A stretch of 64,000 bases of DNA, taken from the NCBI RefSeq assembly GCF_023921805.1, contig NZ_CP074197.1, positions 930,001 to 994,000 of the forward strand, read 5' to 3'. The stretch is from Ruminococcus sp. FMBCY1 (GTDB taxonomy: Bacteria; Bacillota; Clostridia; Oscillospirales; Acutalibacteraceae). The position numbers and the translations under genes were made by a program. Within the stretch, counting starts at the first letter, position 1, and every line of letters starts with the position of its first letter. A model generated the notes under the pieces. The model did no database searches, had not been told where the DNA came from, and saw only the letters and a program-made list of their open reading frames with translations. Below, one piece after another: positions 44,205 to 54,182 of the stretch.

Positions 44205-45359
44205 TTACATTCTTTTGTAATAATTAATTTGACTGACTGATTTAATAAGATAGTTAACTTCAAACTGTGTCGAAAACGAGGAAATAACTGCACGAACAGT
44301 ACCTTTTTCAAGCGTGCCAAAGCATTTATGAGCGAGCGGTGCGCAATGAAGTCCGGCACGCACTGCAATATTAAATTTATCATTAAGAATTTGCGCCGTT
44401 TTTTCGCTGTCCGTATTTTTTATATTAAACGAAACTACCGGTACAAATCCGTCATCATCGGGTTTTGGTGTATATAATTCAATATCTTTAATTTTAGACA
44501 AACCGTCATAAAGATTTTTTGCAAGACTAATTTCATAGTCAAATATTTTTTGCGGTGATTTATTCATAACATATTTTATGCCTTCGTTAAGTCCAGCTAT
44601 TCCAAGTAAATTATGAGTTCCGCTTTCAAATTTGTCAGGCAAAATTTCGGGTTGATTTACTTGTGCAGAAAGGCTGCCTGTTCCGCCTTGAATAAGACTT
44701 TCGGGAATAGTATCGCTGTTAATAACAAGCAAACCTGTACCCATAGGGCCGTACAAACCTTTGTGCCCTGCCGTACATAAATAATCTATATCGGAATTTT
44801 TTAGCGAAATCGGAATTATACCTGCAGTTTGAGCTGCGTCTGTGCAAAAAAGTATTCCGTTTAATTTGCATAGTGCCGCTATTCGTTGAATAGGTAATTT
44901 TATACCAAATACATTTGATGCATGGGTGCACACTACAAGTTTAGTGTTCTCTTTAAAAGCTTTTCTGAAATTACCAATTGTCTTTTCTGTGTCATTATAA
45001 TCAACATCGGCAACAGAGTATTCTACTCCGTTACTTTTTAAATACTCTAAAGGCCGCACAACAGCATTATGCTCGTATGATGATATTACCGCATGATCGC
45101 CGGGTTTTAAAATTCCTTTTATAACAGTATTAAGTGCTGTTGTGCAATTGTTTGTGATAATAACATTTTCTGGATTTTCAATATCAAAGAGTTTTGCCGC
45201 ATTGTTTCTGCATTCAAAAAGCACATCAGAGGCTTTTATAGCCATATTATGGCCGCCTCGTCCCGGGTTAGCTCCGATTTTTGTAATCGCATAATTAACA
45301 GCATTTACCACGGATTTTGGTTTTGGAAAAGTTGTTGCACCGTTATCGAAATAAATCAT
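44205..45359 (-). CDS. Class V aminotransferase, cysteine desulfurase-like (EF2568 type)
   Basis: 384 residues. IYFDNGATTFPKPKSV opens the protein; the PLP lysine is in TAGHKGLYGPMGTG and the substrate-binding region is GLHCAPLAH (about residue 340). The sequence fits the EF2568-like cysteine desulfurase subfamily, which is often paired with DUF3343 proteins and thought to handle sulfur or selenium. Here the DUF3343 gene overlaps its start by 4 bp (ATGA), so the two are coupled. Cys in GLHCAP is the likely persulfide site. Which acceptor it serves is unknown. Confidence 0.87.
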   Translation of the reverse strand: MIYFDNGATTFPKPKSVVNAVNYAITKIGANPGRGGHNMAIKASDVLFECRNNAAKLFDIENPENVIITNNCTTALNTVIKGILKPGDHAVISSYEHNAVVRPLEYLKSNGVEYSVADVDYNDTEKTIGNFRKAFKENTKLVVCTHASNVFGIKLPIQRIAALCKLNGILFCTDAAQTAGIIPISLKNSDIDYLCTAGHKGLYGPMGTGLLVINSDTIPESLIQGGTGSLSAQVNQPEILPDKFESGTHNLLGIAGLNEGIKYVMNKSPQKIFDYEISLAKNLYDGLSKIKDIELYTPKPDDDGFVPVVSFNIKNTDSEKTAQILNDKFNIAVRAGLHCAPLAHKCFGTLEKGTVRAVISSFSTQFEVNYLIKSVSQINYYKRM

Positions 45360-45583
45360 TCTAAATCAGCAGGATAAACTCCCTGCACAGGTATATTCAT
45401 TGCCCTTAGTATTTCTACGCTTTCATCGACTCTGTTTATAACCAACAAACTGTAACCGCATGAACCATTACGATATTGCACGGGAGTACGAATAATTTTT
45501 GTAAGAATTCCACGCCGTCGCAATGCCTCTCTTCCCCTTTGAGTATAAGTTAAAGTACCAAAAACAAATACTGCTTTTTTCAT
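45356..45583 (-). CDS. DUF3343 protein, putative sulfur/selenium carrier
   Basis: 75 residues. The family pattern is visible: a first strand (AVFVFGTLTYTQRGREALRRRGI), TPVQYRNGSCGYSLLV with one Cys (about residue 42), and a late VQGVYPADLE. DUF3343 proteins have been proposed as small Se/S carriers. I chose ATG at 45583; the two GTG codons upstream (45595, 45592) form part of its weak ribosome site (GTGGTGA). It is translationally coupled to the cysteine desulfurase-like gene. Confidence 0.8.
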   Translation of the reverse strand: MKKAVFVFGTLTYTQRGREALRRRGILTKIIRTPVQYRNGSCGYSLLVINRVDESVEILRAMNIPVQGVYPADLE

Positions 45584-45726
45584 ATTATTCACCACTTTAT
45601 AAATCTTATTTTTTAATATCTCCCTGCTATATAATATGAATTTCTTGTTATATGGTTATCTTATAATGTTTCAAACATTTTGAATCTTAGCTGTTCAAAA
45701 TGTTTTGATAAACAGATAATTTCAGT

Positions 45727-46169
45727 TAAATTATGGTTTAGCGGAGTGTCGGTCGGGGATTGAAATTTAGCTAACGCTAAATTATCCTCCCAAAAACAAA
45801 AAAAGTTTACTCAATTTTTTCAAAAATTGCGGGTTTGGGCAGCGCACATAAAAATCTTCCGATACAACAATTTATCAGGTGCAAACAGCGTGGCTGTTTG
45901 CATGCTTGCACATAGTTTGAAAAACAGGCGACAGCCTTTTATAAAAGAAATAATTAATTTTTCATTATATATCGAATGTCTTTCTTGTTGCTATCGCATT
46001 TAATGGCATTCGCCGTTGTGTTCAAGCCGCCAAACAGCGAGCTGTTTGGCTATCATTAGATTGTGTAAATGGAAAGTATTTGTGGGCTTTGCCCACACCC
46101 ACGACCTTTGAAAAGGTCGACCAAACTTTTATAATTGCTTGGCAAATCAATTTGCTAAACCATAATTTA
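45727..46169 (+). repeat. Structured dispersed repeat, copy 3 (443 bp)
   Basis: Perfect 16-bp inverted ends TAAATTATGGTTTAGC (45727-45742) and GCTAAACCATAATTTA (46154-46169). It is very similar to copy 2 along its whole length, with the same hairpin series; differences fall mostly in loops (GCAAACAGC-GTG-GCTGTTTGC here, CAC loop in copy 2) and single-stranded parts. It lies between the start of the DUF3343 gene and the terminator of the amylase gene. No ORF of interest. Confidence 0.82.
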
Positions 46170-46202
46170 CCCAAACTTTAATAAATAACCACGAATTACA
46201 AC

Positions 46203-46230
46203 GCAAAAGCGGCACTCAAACGAGTGCCGC
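46203..46230 (-). terminator. Terminator of the starch operon
   Basis: On the minus strand GCGGCACTC pairs with GAGTGCCGC around GTTT, followed by TTTTGCG, about 20 bp after the amylase stop. Confidence 0.85.
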
Positions 46231-46250
46231 AATGCAATAAAAATTATTTA

Positions 46251-48653
46251 TTATTTAAGGAAAGATGATGTGCCACCGATCTGACCGTCAATGCCTGTAA
46301 AGCCGTTTGCACAACATACATAAACTCTCATATTTGCCTTACCGATATCTGAAACAGTAAGTGTTCCGTTTGTTACATTCTGAACATCACCTGTAACAGC
46401 GTCAACATATCTGCCGTTAGGAATATTCTTAAATGTAGCACCACTTGAAACTGTTACAAGTGCAAGGCTGTCAATACCGTCTTCTGCACTTGTATAACGG
46501 CGGATATAAGACATATCGCCACCTGTTACATAAGATTCAGAAGCTGTGTACTGACCTTTCTGAAGAGCAGGAATAGCTCTTCTGATAGCATTAAGCTTTG
46601 AAAGATGAACGCTAAGCGGGCTTGCAAGTGTTTCAGCAACTGTACCAGAAGCTGTGTACTCGCTAAAGTCTGTAGCTGTTACATTACCCTCAAGATAATC
46701 GCCGTAGTAAGCACGACCTGTTGTTGAAAGAGGAGCGTTAGGACCAACATCAATAACTGCGCCCTTCTGGAACTCAACCTCTGAACCATAGTAAACGCAT
46801 GGAATACCACGGAATGTAAACATAAGGTCAAGGTTCTCAGCCCAAGTCTGTGTACCGCCAGCAAAACGGCTCTTTTCATCAGGCTGTTCAGGAGCATAGT
46901 CATGAGAATCAACATACATTACATTGTATGTTGCATCATTATAATACTGGTCTGTGCTCTTAGCAAAGTTATAAGCACTGCTTGCGTTACCAAACATTCT
47001 GTGCATCTGGAAGTCAATACCCTCCATACCCGATGCCATAGATCTGTCAGGTGTGTGGTATGTAATACCGTTTAAGAAAGCATTGTCTGAAGTAGGTTGA
47101 TCTGTAGGATCATCTTCTGCGAGATAATGATCAAATACAACATTCATATTGTTGTTGATATCTTCAGCAGAAGTGCCGTAACTCCATAAATCAGCCCACT
47201 TATTGTTTGACTCTTTCCAAGTGTAGTAAGGTGTAGATTCCTCTGCGTGGCCACGATACCAAATCTGTGTGTAACGAGTACAGATTTCGCCAAACATAAG
47301 GAAGTTGTTGTTACCCGATGCCTTTGCAGCAGCATAAAGCTGGTCATTGTACATAAGGTTAAGTGCAAGTCTTGGAATATGTCTTACTGTATCAACACGG
47401 AAACCGTCAACGCCCATATTGATATAGTCTGAGTATACATCTACGATGTGTTCTGCTACTGCCGGATTTTCTGTGTTGAGGTCAACACAGTCACCTGCGA
47501 TTTGAGCAAATTTACAGGTCCAGTCGTCCCAGTTAAGGCTCTGGAAATAACCTGTATGATAATAGTTGTTTGCATTAAATGTGTCAGAATTTGAAATCTT
47601 TGCAGAATCATAATCTTTTGCATCCGGCATGCTGCCTGTTGAGTTACCTACATCCGAAGAGTATGTTGTATTCTTCATAAGGTTAAGTCTTTGAGAATAC
47701 TGAATTCCAGGCTTCTGTGCCCAGTATTCCTCTGCTGAATTAAGTCCGTATGTGTCAAGAAGTAAGTCTGTAGGAATCATTGACTCTTCAAGATTTGAAA
47801 GGTCTTTTGTTGTATCTTTTTCAAAAAGATTGCAGAAATAAGCCTCACCGAAGTTACCGGTATGCTGGAAAACTACATCCTGAACAATCTTCATACCTTT
47901 TGCGTGAACCTCATCAATAAGATCCTGGTATGTAAAATCATCACTCTCATAACGTACATCAACGGTTGAGAAGTCCATAGCATGATAACCGTGATAATCA
48001 TAGCCCGAACCGTTTGTAACTACAGGAGTAATCCAGATAGCTGTAAAGCCAAGTGCCTTTATATAGTCAAGCTTGTCTGCAAGACCTCTGAAGTCACCAC
48101 GCCATGCAGGGTCTGAATCAGGGTTATTTGCCTGTGTGTCATCCCAGCAATGAACATTATTGCCTGTATCTCCGTCATAGAAACGGGTTGTCATAACAAA
48201 GTAGATAGACTCTTCACGCATATCCACTGAATCAACAGGGTCAATTTCATCAGGATTGTACTTTGTCCATCTCTTGTTTTTGTACCACCACTCACCGGTA
48301 GTTCTTCTTAATTCAGGTGAATACTGTTTGCCGTCTTTATCTGTAAAAATCATATTTACAGCTGTAACATCGTTGATTACATAAGTAAACCAACCGTTTG
48401 AAGAGGCAGTCATTTTTTCACCCGGATATGAATCTGACATTGCGCTGTTTGTTGGAAGTGAATTCCAAAGGTAAACATATGGCTGTGCAAGTTCACTGTT
48501 CTGATAATGTATAGTAATGCCTGTTTCAGCTGACGCAGCACCAACCTCTTCAGTTGTAGCGTCAGCGTCAGCAGCGTTTACAGATACTATGCCTGCTGTA
48601 ATAACAAGCATTACAGAAAGTACTAATGCACACCATTTTTTAATCTTTGTCAT
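46251..48653 (-). CDS. Secreted GH13 alpha-amylase with N-terminal CBM26-like module
   Basis: 800 residues. A signal peptide covers 1-27. Residues about 45-135 resemble CBM26 (IHYQNSE, YVYLWNS, YPGEKM), a starch-binding module. The GH13 domain (about 148-680) has its motifs: DVVFQHTG (259), nucleophile D421 in GVDGFRVD, acid/base E456 in MFGEICT and H584-D585 in DSHDY. A beta-rich C-domain ends it. No dockerin and no sortase signal are seen, so it is probably free or loosely bound. It is 46 bp after the dockerin/CBM26 gene and most likely co-transcribed. Alpha-1,4 endo-action is expected, but alpha-1,6 use cannot be excluded from sequence. Confidence 0.93.
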   Translation of the reverse strand: MTKIKKWCALVLSVMLVITAGIVSVNAADADATTEEVGAASAETGITIHYQNSELAQPYVYLWNSLPTNSAMSDSYPGEKMTASSNGWFTYVINDVTAVNMIFTDKDGKQYSPELRRTTGEWWYKNKRWTKYNPDEIDPVDSVDMREESIYFVMTTRFYDGDTGNNVHCWDDTQANNPDSDPAWRGDFRGLADKLDYIKALGFTAIWITPVVTNGSGYDYHGYHAMDFSTVDVRYESDDFTYQDLIDEVHAKGMKIVQDVVFQHTGNFGEAYFCNLFEKDTTKDLSNLEESMIPTDLLLDTYGLNSAEEYWAQKPGIQYSQRLNLMKNTTYSSDVGNSTGSMPDAKDYDSAKISNSDTFNANNYYHTGYFQSLNWDDWTCKFAQIAGDCVDLNTENPAVAEHIVDVYSDYINMGVDGFRVDTVRHIPRLALNLMYNDQLYAAAKASGNNNFLMFGEICTRYTQIWYRGHAEESTPYYTWKESNNKWADLWSYGTSAEDINNNMNVVFDHYLAEDDPTDQPTSDNAFLNGITYHTPDRSMASGMEGIDFQMHRMFGNASSAYNFAKSTDQYYNDATYNVMYVDSHDYAPEQPDEKSRFAGGTQTWAENLDLMFTFRGIPCVYYGSEVEFQKGAVIDVGPNAPLSTTGRAYYGDYLEGNVTATDFSEYTASGTVAETLASPLSVHLSKLNAIRRAIPALQKGQYTASESYVTGGDMSYIRRYTSAEDGIDSLALVTVSSGATFKNIPNGRYVDAVTGDVQNVTNGTLTVSDIGKANMRVYVCCANGFTGIDGQIGGTSSFLK

Positions 48654-48699
48654 AATAGTACCTCAATTTATTTTAGTTAATCGTCGTATGTTTTAAAAA

Positions 48700-50265
48700 T
48701 TACTTTTCTGCAACCATCTTCTGAAGCATTGTTGCGTCTATAACATCAAGAACACCGTTACCGTCAACATCACATGTCTTGAAATCATATTTCATACCGC
48801 TGTATTCAGCAATGATCATCTGGAGATATGTAGCATCGTTTACATCAACTTTGCCGTCACCGTCGCAGTCGCCAAGCATAAACGGAGTTGTTGTAGGCTG
48901 TACTGAAGTTGTAGGCTGTGTAGTTGGTTTTGGTGTAGTTGGTTTTGGTGATGTTGTAGGAATAACAGATGTAGTCGGCTGTGTTGTAGTCGGTACATTC
49001 GAATCAGCTGTATAAGTATAAGTCTTTGAAACCTTTGAGTTGTCAGAACCTTCAACATATACTTCAACTGTGTATGTTCCCTTTACTGTTGGTACAAATG
49101 AGTATGAATCGTTAAGTGTGTAATAAGGAATATTCTTATTACCGTTTGGATCTGTAACTACATACTTATAGAAAAGAAGGTTTGTACCTGTATTACCGCC
49201 GCCTGCAAGAACTTTAACTGTAGCTTTTGTGTTGAGCTTGATAAAGTTAAGATTAAGTGGTGTTACATTTTTAATAACAGGCTTAACGAGTGTTGAGTCA
49301 TCTGCAACAGTAAGTGTGAGTGAACGCTCGTTTGTGTTGCCCTTTGTATCAGAATACTCAAACTTGATTGTATATTCACCAACTGCTGATGGTGTCCATA
49401 CATACGAGTTTGTCGAGCTCATAGGAGATACTACCTTGCCGTTTACAGAAATCTGATAGCTGATAGTAGCATTTACAAGGCTATTTGCTGTTGTTGAAAG
49501 TGTAACAGCTGTACCTGTATAAATTGTTTTCGATGGGTCTGCTTTATAAGAAGTTACCTGAATATCACTTGTATCATATACAGACCAAGTATTTGTCTTG
49601 TTGTTGTAAAGGTCGCCTGAACCTACTGTAAGGTCATTTGACTTATTGCTGCCTGAACTGAAGATAACATTCTTATAAGCCTTATTAGGAGTATAAGACC
49701 ATACATTATCGCCGATTTCAGTCATTGGTTTGCCCGGCCATGCAGCGTTGTTCTCTGTGCTGCTGTTCCACATATAGCAATATACATTTGACCAACCTGC
49801 ATCATTCTGGCAGTAAATTGGTTTTGCATTGCCCGAAGAAGTTGCCGGCTGTGTAGCCTGTGTCGGCTTAGTTGATGATGTTGCCTGTGTTGGGTTAGTT
49901 ACATCAGAGTAAGCTGACCACTTGCGTGTGCTGAGGTCATAAATCTGACCGTTGCCTGCATAAGTAAGGTCTGTTGTCTGATTGCCGCTGCCGTTGTTGA
50001 AAATAACATTCTTAAAATCACCCGAAAGTGTGTAAGCATAAACGTCATCTTCAACCTTTGTCATAGCCTCACCAGGCCATGCTGCGTTGTTGCCTGCACC
50101 ATCTGTCCACATATAGCAGTACAGATTGGCCCAGCCGTTGTTTGCACGAACGTATACAGTATCGCCTGTTGCTGCTGATACTGCCATACTGCCTGCACAA
50201 ACTGCAGATACTGCAAGCATAATACAAAGTATTAAGCTGAGTACCCTGTGCTTTGTTGTTACCAT
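48700..50265 (-). CDS. Secreted starch-binding protein: two CBM26 modules plus dockerin
   Basis: 521 residues. The signal peptide ends at about 31. Two related CBM26 modules (about 36-119 and 148-231) each carry an aromatic strand (LYCYMW / VYCYMW), the NNAAWPG loop and the VIFN/VIFS strand. Ig-like domains (232-425) and a Pro/Thr linker (about 430-460) follow. The dockerin is 464-521 (GDCDGDGKVDVNDA and CDVDGNGVLDVIDA). It has no catalytic part, so it likely brings starch to the amylosome. I chose ATG at 50265, with GGAGG 8 bp ahead; the frame is open to 50328. The amylase gene follows. Confidence 0.93.
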   Translation of the reverse strand: MVTTKHRVLSLILCIMLAVSAVCAGSMAVSAATGDTVYVRANNGWANLYCYMWTDGAGNNAAWPGEAMTKVEDDVYAYTLSGDFKNVIFNNGSGNQTTDLTYAGNGQIYDLSTRKWSAYSDVTNPTQATSSTKPTQATQPATSSGNAKPIYCQNDAGWSNVYCYMWNSSTENNAAWPGKPMTEIGDNVWSYTPNKAYKNVIFSSGSNKSNDLTVGSGDLYNNKTNTWSVYDTSDIQVTSYKADPSKTIYTGTAVTLSTTANSLVNATISYQISVNGKVVSPMSSTNSYVWTPSAVGEYTIKFEYSDTKGNTNERSLTLTVADDSTLVKPVIKNVTPLNLNFIKLNTKATVKVLAGGGNTGTNLLFYKYVVTDPNGNKNIPYYTLNDSYSFVPTVKGTYTVEVYVEGSDNSKVSKTYTYTADSNVPTTTQPTTSVIPTTSPKPTTPKPTTQPTTSVQPTTTPFMLGDCDGDGKVDVNDATYLQMIIAEYSGMKYDFKTCDVDGNGVLDVIDATMLQKMVAEK

Positions 50266-50505
50266 AAGAATTTCCTCCAAATTTTTTTTTATGGTTTTTG
50301 TGGATAATATAATCCCACGTTCTGACAATTATATTATACAACAATGTTTGCTAATATTTTTTTCTCTTTGAGAATTATTTTGATTTTCTTACAGCCAAAT
50401 TTATTAGTCTATATTTGTATATATTCAACAAAAAGGCGAGAAAAAGCATTTATTAATATCAATATGCACAAATACAAGATGTTGTTTTTGTGACTATCTA
50501 TAATA

Positions 50506-51771
50506 CTATCTGTTCTTAATTTTATCCCAATAGTTCTTATATGCCTGTTCGTTTTTGTTGTCACCGTATTCGTAATAAACTCTGTCACGGATAATGTCCG
50601 GCAAATATTGCTGATTTACATAATGGTTCGGATAATCGTGCGGATAGTTATAAAACTGTCCTTTGTTATTATTATCTTCCCCATCATAGTGCATATTTTG
50701 AAGCTGTCTTGGTACAGGACCGTAATTGCCTGCTTTTAAATCCTGTGTTGCACGATTAATCCCCATATATGCGGAATTGGATTTCGGCGCATTGCATACC
50801 ATTATAACTGCGTCTGCAAGCGGTATTCTCGCCTCCGGCAAGCCGACAGCCTGTGCAATATCCACACATGATTTTACAATAGGAATAAGCTGTGGATACG
50901 CAAGTCCTACATCTTCGCAGGCACACACCATAAGTCTTCTGCACGCACTCGGCAAATCCCCTGCCTCAAGCAGCCTTGCAAGATAATGCAAAGCCGCATT
51001 ACTGTCACTGCCACGCATACTTTTTTGATATGCGGAAATTATATCGTAATGCTCGTCACCATCCTTGTCATATCGCACGGCGCTTTTTTGTACAAGTTCC
51101 GCAACACTTTCTTCGCTGACTTTTTTTACTCCGTCAACTTCGTCAGCCACAAGAATAGCAAGTTCAACCGCATTCATAGCTTTTCTTACATCACCTCCGC
51201 AGCCATGAGCGATTTTTTTACGACAACTTTCGGGAAAATCCACCTCTACCTCCTGTTCCTCGGAAATAATTTCCGCCGCTCTCTGCACAGCTCTTTCTAT
51301 TTCTTCGGGCGGTACCGGTTTAAATTCAAAAACAGTCGAACGGCTTAAAATAGCATTATATACATAAAAATACGGATTTTCGGTAGTCGATGCAATAAGC
51401 GTAATCGAACCGTTTTCTATATATTCAAGCAAAACCTGTTGCTGCTTTTTATTAAAATACTGAATTTCGTCAAGATACAGTAAAATGCCGTTCATTCCCG
51501 AAAAAGTGTTCAACTCCGAAACTACCTCTTTTATGTCGGATGTTGATGCGGTCGTGCCGTTGAGTTTTTTCAGAGTTCTGTTCGTTCTTTTAGCTATATA
51601 TGTAGCAAGAGTTGTTTTTCCCACTCCTGACGGACCGTAAAAAATCAGATTCGGAATTTCTCCGCTTTCAATTATTTTTCGCAGTGGCTTATTCGCTCCG
51701 AGCAAATGCTTTTGCCCCACAATATCATCAAGAGATTGCGGTCTTATTCTGTCTGCAAGAGGAGTATTCAT
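50506..51771 (-). CDS. rarA: Replication-associated recombination ATPase RarA (MgsA)
   Basis: 421 residues. The AAA+ core has Walker A YGPSGVGKTTLA, Walker B LYLDEIQYFN and sensor 1 IASTTENPYF, followed by the helical RarA C-terminal domain (LHYLARLLEAGDLPSACRRL; YGPVPRQLQNMHYDG). It acts at stalled replication forks with SSB. It is transcribed alone; no clear terminator is seen after it. Confidence 0.94.
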   Translation of the reverse strand: MNTPLADRIRPQSLDDIVGQKHLLGANKPLRKIIESGEIPNLIFYGPSGVGKTTLATYIAKRTNRTLKKLNGTTASTSDIKEVVSELNTFSGMNGILLYLDEIQYFNKKQQQVLLEYIENGSITLIASTTENPYFYVYNAILSRSTVFEFKPVPPEEIERAVQRAAEIISEEQEVEVDFPESCRKKIAHGCGGDVRKAMNAVELAILVADEVDGVKKVSEESVAELVQKSAVRYDKDGDEHYDIISAYQKSMRGSDSNAALHYLARLLEAGDLPSACRRLMVCACEDVGLAYPQLIPIVKSCVDIAQAVGLPEARIPLADAVIMVCNAPKSNSAYMGINRATQDLKAGNYGPVPRQLQNMHYDGEDNNNKGQFYNYPHDYPNHYVNQQYLPDIIRDRVYYEYGDNKNEQAYKNYWDKIKNR

Positions 51772-51845
51772 ATAATCAGCCTCATTTCAAATTTAGTATA
51801 TATTTCATAGTACATTTGTTCGTAGAATTTGTCAAGATTTTTAGC

Positions 51846-51881
51846 AAAAAAATCCGTTCCGCCTTAAATTTGACGGAACGG
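51846..51881 (-). terminator. Terminator of glyA
   Basis: On the minus strand CCGTTCCG pairs with CGGAACGG around a 12-nt loop, followed by ATTTTTTTGC. Confidence 0.87.
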
Positions 51882-51899
51882 AAAATAAACCGAATTTTA

Positions 51900-53156
51900 T
51901 TATTCGTAAAGCGGATACTTTTTGCAGATTTCTTCAACGCCTGCTCTTACCTTGTCGGCACTGTTTTCAAAATCATTGAGAACAAGTGTAATATACTCGG
52001 CAATCTTGTCCATATCCTCTTCGTTAAGACCTCTTGTTGTAACAGCGGCAGTACCTATACGAACACCGCTTGTTACGAACGGAGAAAGCGGTTCACCCGG
52101 AATAGTGTTTTTATTTACTGTAATATAGCACTCATCAAGGCGAGCCTCAAGCTCTTTACCTGTAACACCTGTATCACGAAGATCCATAAGAAGCACATGG
52201 TTGTCTGTACCGCCCGAAACAAGCTTATTGCCTCTCTTAAGAAGTCCCTCCGCAAGAGCCTTACAGTTAGAAACAATCTTTGCACCGTACTCTTTAAATT
52301 CAGGCTTTAATGCCTCACCAAAGCAAACTGCCTTAGCCGCAATTGTGTGCATAAGAGGACCGCCCTGTGTACCGGGGAAAATTGCCTTGTCAATCTGCTT
52401 AGCAAATTCTTCACGGCAAAGGATAAGACCGCCTCTCGGACCACGGAGTGTTTTATGAGTTGTGGATGTAACAAATTCACAGTACGGAACAGGGTTTGGA
52501 TGAACGCCTGCCGCAACAAGGCCTGCGATGTGAGCCATATCTACCATAAGATATGCGCCTACTTCATCGGCGATTTCACGGAGTTTTGCAAAATCAATAA
52601 TTCTTGGATATGCAGACGCACCGGCTACAATAAGTTTTGGCTTACATTCCTTGGCAATCTCAAGAACCTTATCATAGTCAATTCTGTGTGTTACGCTGTC
52701 AACACCGTAAGGAACAAAGTTAAAATACTTACCTGAAATGTTTACAGGTGAACCGTGTGTAAGATGACCGCCCTCATTAAGGTTCATACCCATAACTGTA
52801 TCGCCCGGGTTGAGCATAGCAAAGTAAACTGCTGTGTTAGCCTGTGCACCCGAATGTGGCTGAACATTTGCGTGTTCTGCGCCGAAAAGTTCGCAAGCTC
52901 TCTTGCGTGCAATTTCCTCAACAACATCAACGCACTGGCAACCGCCGTAGTAACGCTTTCCCGGATAACCTTCTGCATACTTGTTTGTAAGTAAGCTGCC
53001 CATTGCTGCCATTACAGCAGGAGAAACGATATTTTCGCTTGCAATAAGCTCAAGATTTCTTCTCTGTCTTTTAAGTTCCGCAGTCATTGCCTCGCCAACA
53101 GCAGGATCATAGCTGTTGAGATAATCAAGAGCTGCAATATTTGTTTTTTCACTCAT
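51900..53156 (-). CDS. glyA: Serine hydroxymethyltransferase
   Basis: 418 residues, the normal SHMT length. The PLP lysine is in [15 protein letters not shown], with [36 protein letters not shown] at the N-terminus and [16 protein letters not shown] after the lysine. It makes glycine and methylene-THF from serine. It is 32 bp after dusB and ends the gpr-spoIIP-...-glyA run, with a strong terminator. Confidence 0.96.
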   Translation of the reverse strand: MSEKTNIAALDYLNSYDPAVGEAMTAELKRQRRNLELIASENIVSPAVMAAMGSLLTNKYAEGYPGKRYYGGCQCVDVVEEIARKRACELFGAEHANVQPHSGAQANTAVYFAMLNPGDTVMGMNLNEGGHLTHGSPVNISGKYFNFVPYGVDSVTHRIDYDKVLEIAKECKPKLIVAGASAYPRIIDFAKLREIADEVGAYLMVDMAHIAGLVAAGVHPNPVPYCEFVTSTTHKTLRGPRGGLILCREEFAKQIDKAIFPGTQGGPLMHTIAAKAVCFGEALKPEFKEYGAKIVSNCKALAEGLLKRGNKLVSGGTDNHVLLMDLRDTGVTGKELEARLDECYITVNKNTIPGEPLSPFVTSGVRIGTAAVTTRGLNEEDMDKIAEYITLVLNDFENSADKVRAGVEEICKKYPLYE

Positions 53157-53188
53157 AATTATTCTCCTTAATCTAAAAATATATAAGT

Positions 53189-54172
53189 TTAAGCATCATA
53201 AACAGATGATAAAGCCTTATTTTTCAGTGCGTACAAATCATTAAGAGTACACACTTTTCCTGATTGATTTCTGAGTTCTGCCGCACCGCGCATTCCCTTA
53301 AAATAACCTGCTATAAGTTTTCTTGCCTGCAGCATAGCCATATGCTCGCCTTTGTATTCAACCATTTTTTCAATATGTCGGCACATTACATTGAGTTTTT
53401 CTTCAAGAGTAGGTGCTTTTATAATACAGTCGGGATTCTCAAGATAAGTATTTATTTCCGAAAAAATCCACGGATTTCCCAAAGAGGCCCGTCCAACCAT
53501 AACAAGCTGACAGCCTGTGTAATCCATAACTTCCTTTGCTATTTTTGCAGAGGTTATGTCGCCGTTTGCAATTACGGGGATTGACACCGCATTATTAACC
53601 TCTTTTATAATATCATAATCGACAGGAGGTTTATAATACTGTTCTCTTGTTCTTCCGTGAATTGTAATTGCCGCTGCGCCTGCCTGTTCACAGATTTTTG
53701 CAACTTCAACCGCATTTACGGCAGAATTGTTCCAGCCTTTACGAATTTTGACCGTAACAGGTACATCAACGGCATTTGTAACTGCCTTTACAATTTCACC
53801 GCAAAGCAGTGGATTTTTCATCAAAGCACTGCCGCTGCCGTTTGAACTGATTTTAGGTGCGGGACAACCCATATTTATATCAATAATATCGGGCTTGTTT
53901 TCCATAGAATGAACAGCCGCATCAGCCATACATTTAGGATCATCTCCGAAAATCTGAATACCGCAGGGGCGTTCATAGTCGGAAATTTCCATAAGCTCCT
54001 CACTTTTCTTACTGTTGAAAGAAAGCGCCTTTGAACTGACCATTTCACTTACGCAATAGGCGGCGCCAAATTCCACGCAAAGCTCACGGTACGCCCTGTC
54101 TGTAATGCCTGCCATAGGAGCAAGTACGGCACGGGACTTAAATTCTACATTTCCAATTTTAATTTTTTCCAT
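53189..54172 (-). CDS. dusB: tRNA-dihydrouridine synthase, Dus family
   Basis: 327 residues. FMN-binding barrel marks: [38 protein letters not shown] (catalytic Cys in GCP), [12 protein letters not shown], and [11 protein letters not shown] with [13 protein letters not shown]. It reduces uridine in tRNA. I chose ATG at 54172 (GGAG ahead); the open frame continues to 54229 over the preceding gene's end. DusB subclass is inferred from motifs. Confidence 0.93.
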   Translation of the reverse strand: MEKIKIGNVEFKSRAVLAPMAGITDRAYRELCVEFGAAYCVSEMVSSKALSFNSKKSEELMEISDYERPCGIQIFGDDPKCMADAAVHSMENKPDIIDINMGCPAPKISSNGSGSALMKNPLLCGEIVKAVTNAVDVPVTVKIRKGWNNSAVNAVEVAKICEQAGAAAITIHGRTREQYYKPPVDYDIIKEVNNAVSIPVIANGDITSAKIAKEVMDYTGCQLVMVGRASLGNPWIFSEINTYLENPDCIIKAPTLEEKLNVMCRHIEKMVEYKGEHMAMLQARKLIAGYFKGMRGAAELRNQSGKVCTLNDLYALKNKALSSVYDA

Positions 54173-54182
54173 ACTGCTCTCC

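Noticed and set aside
46251..46350. Degenerate dockerin at the end of the amylase
   Set aside because: The last 60 residues contain no D-x-D/N-x-D/N calcium loop; GFTGIDGQIGG is too short and isolated.
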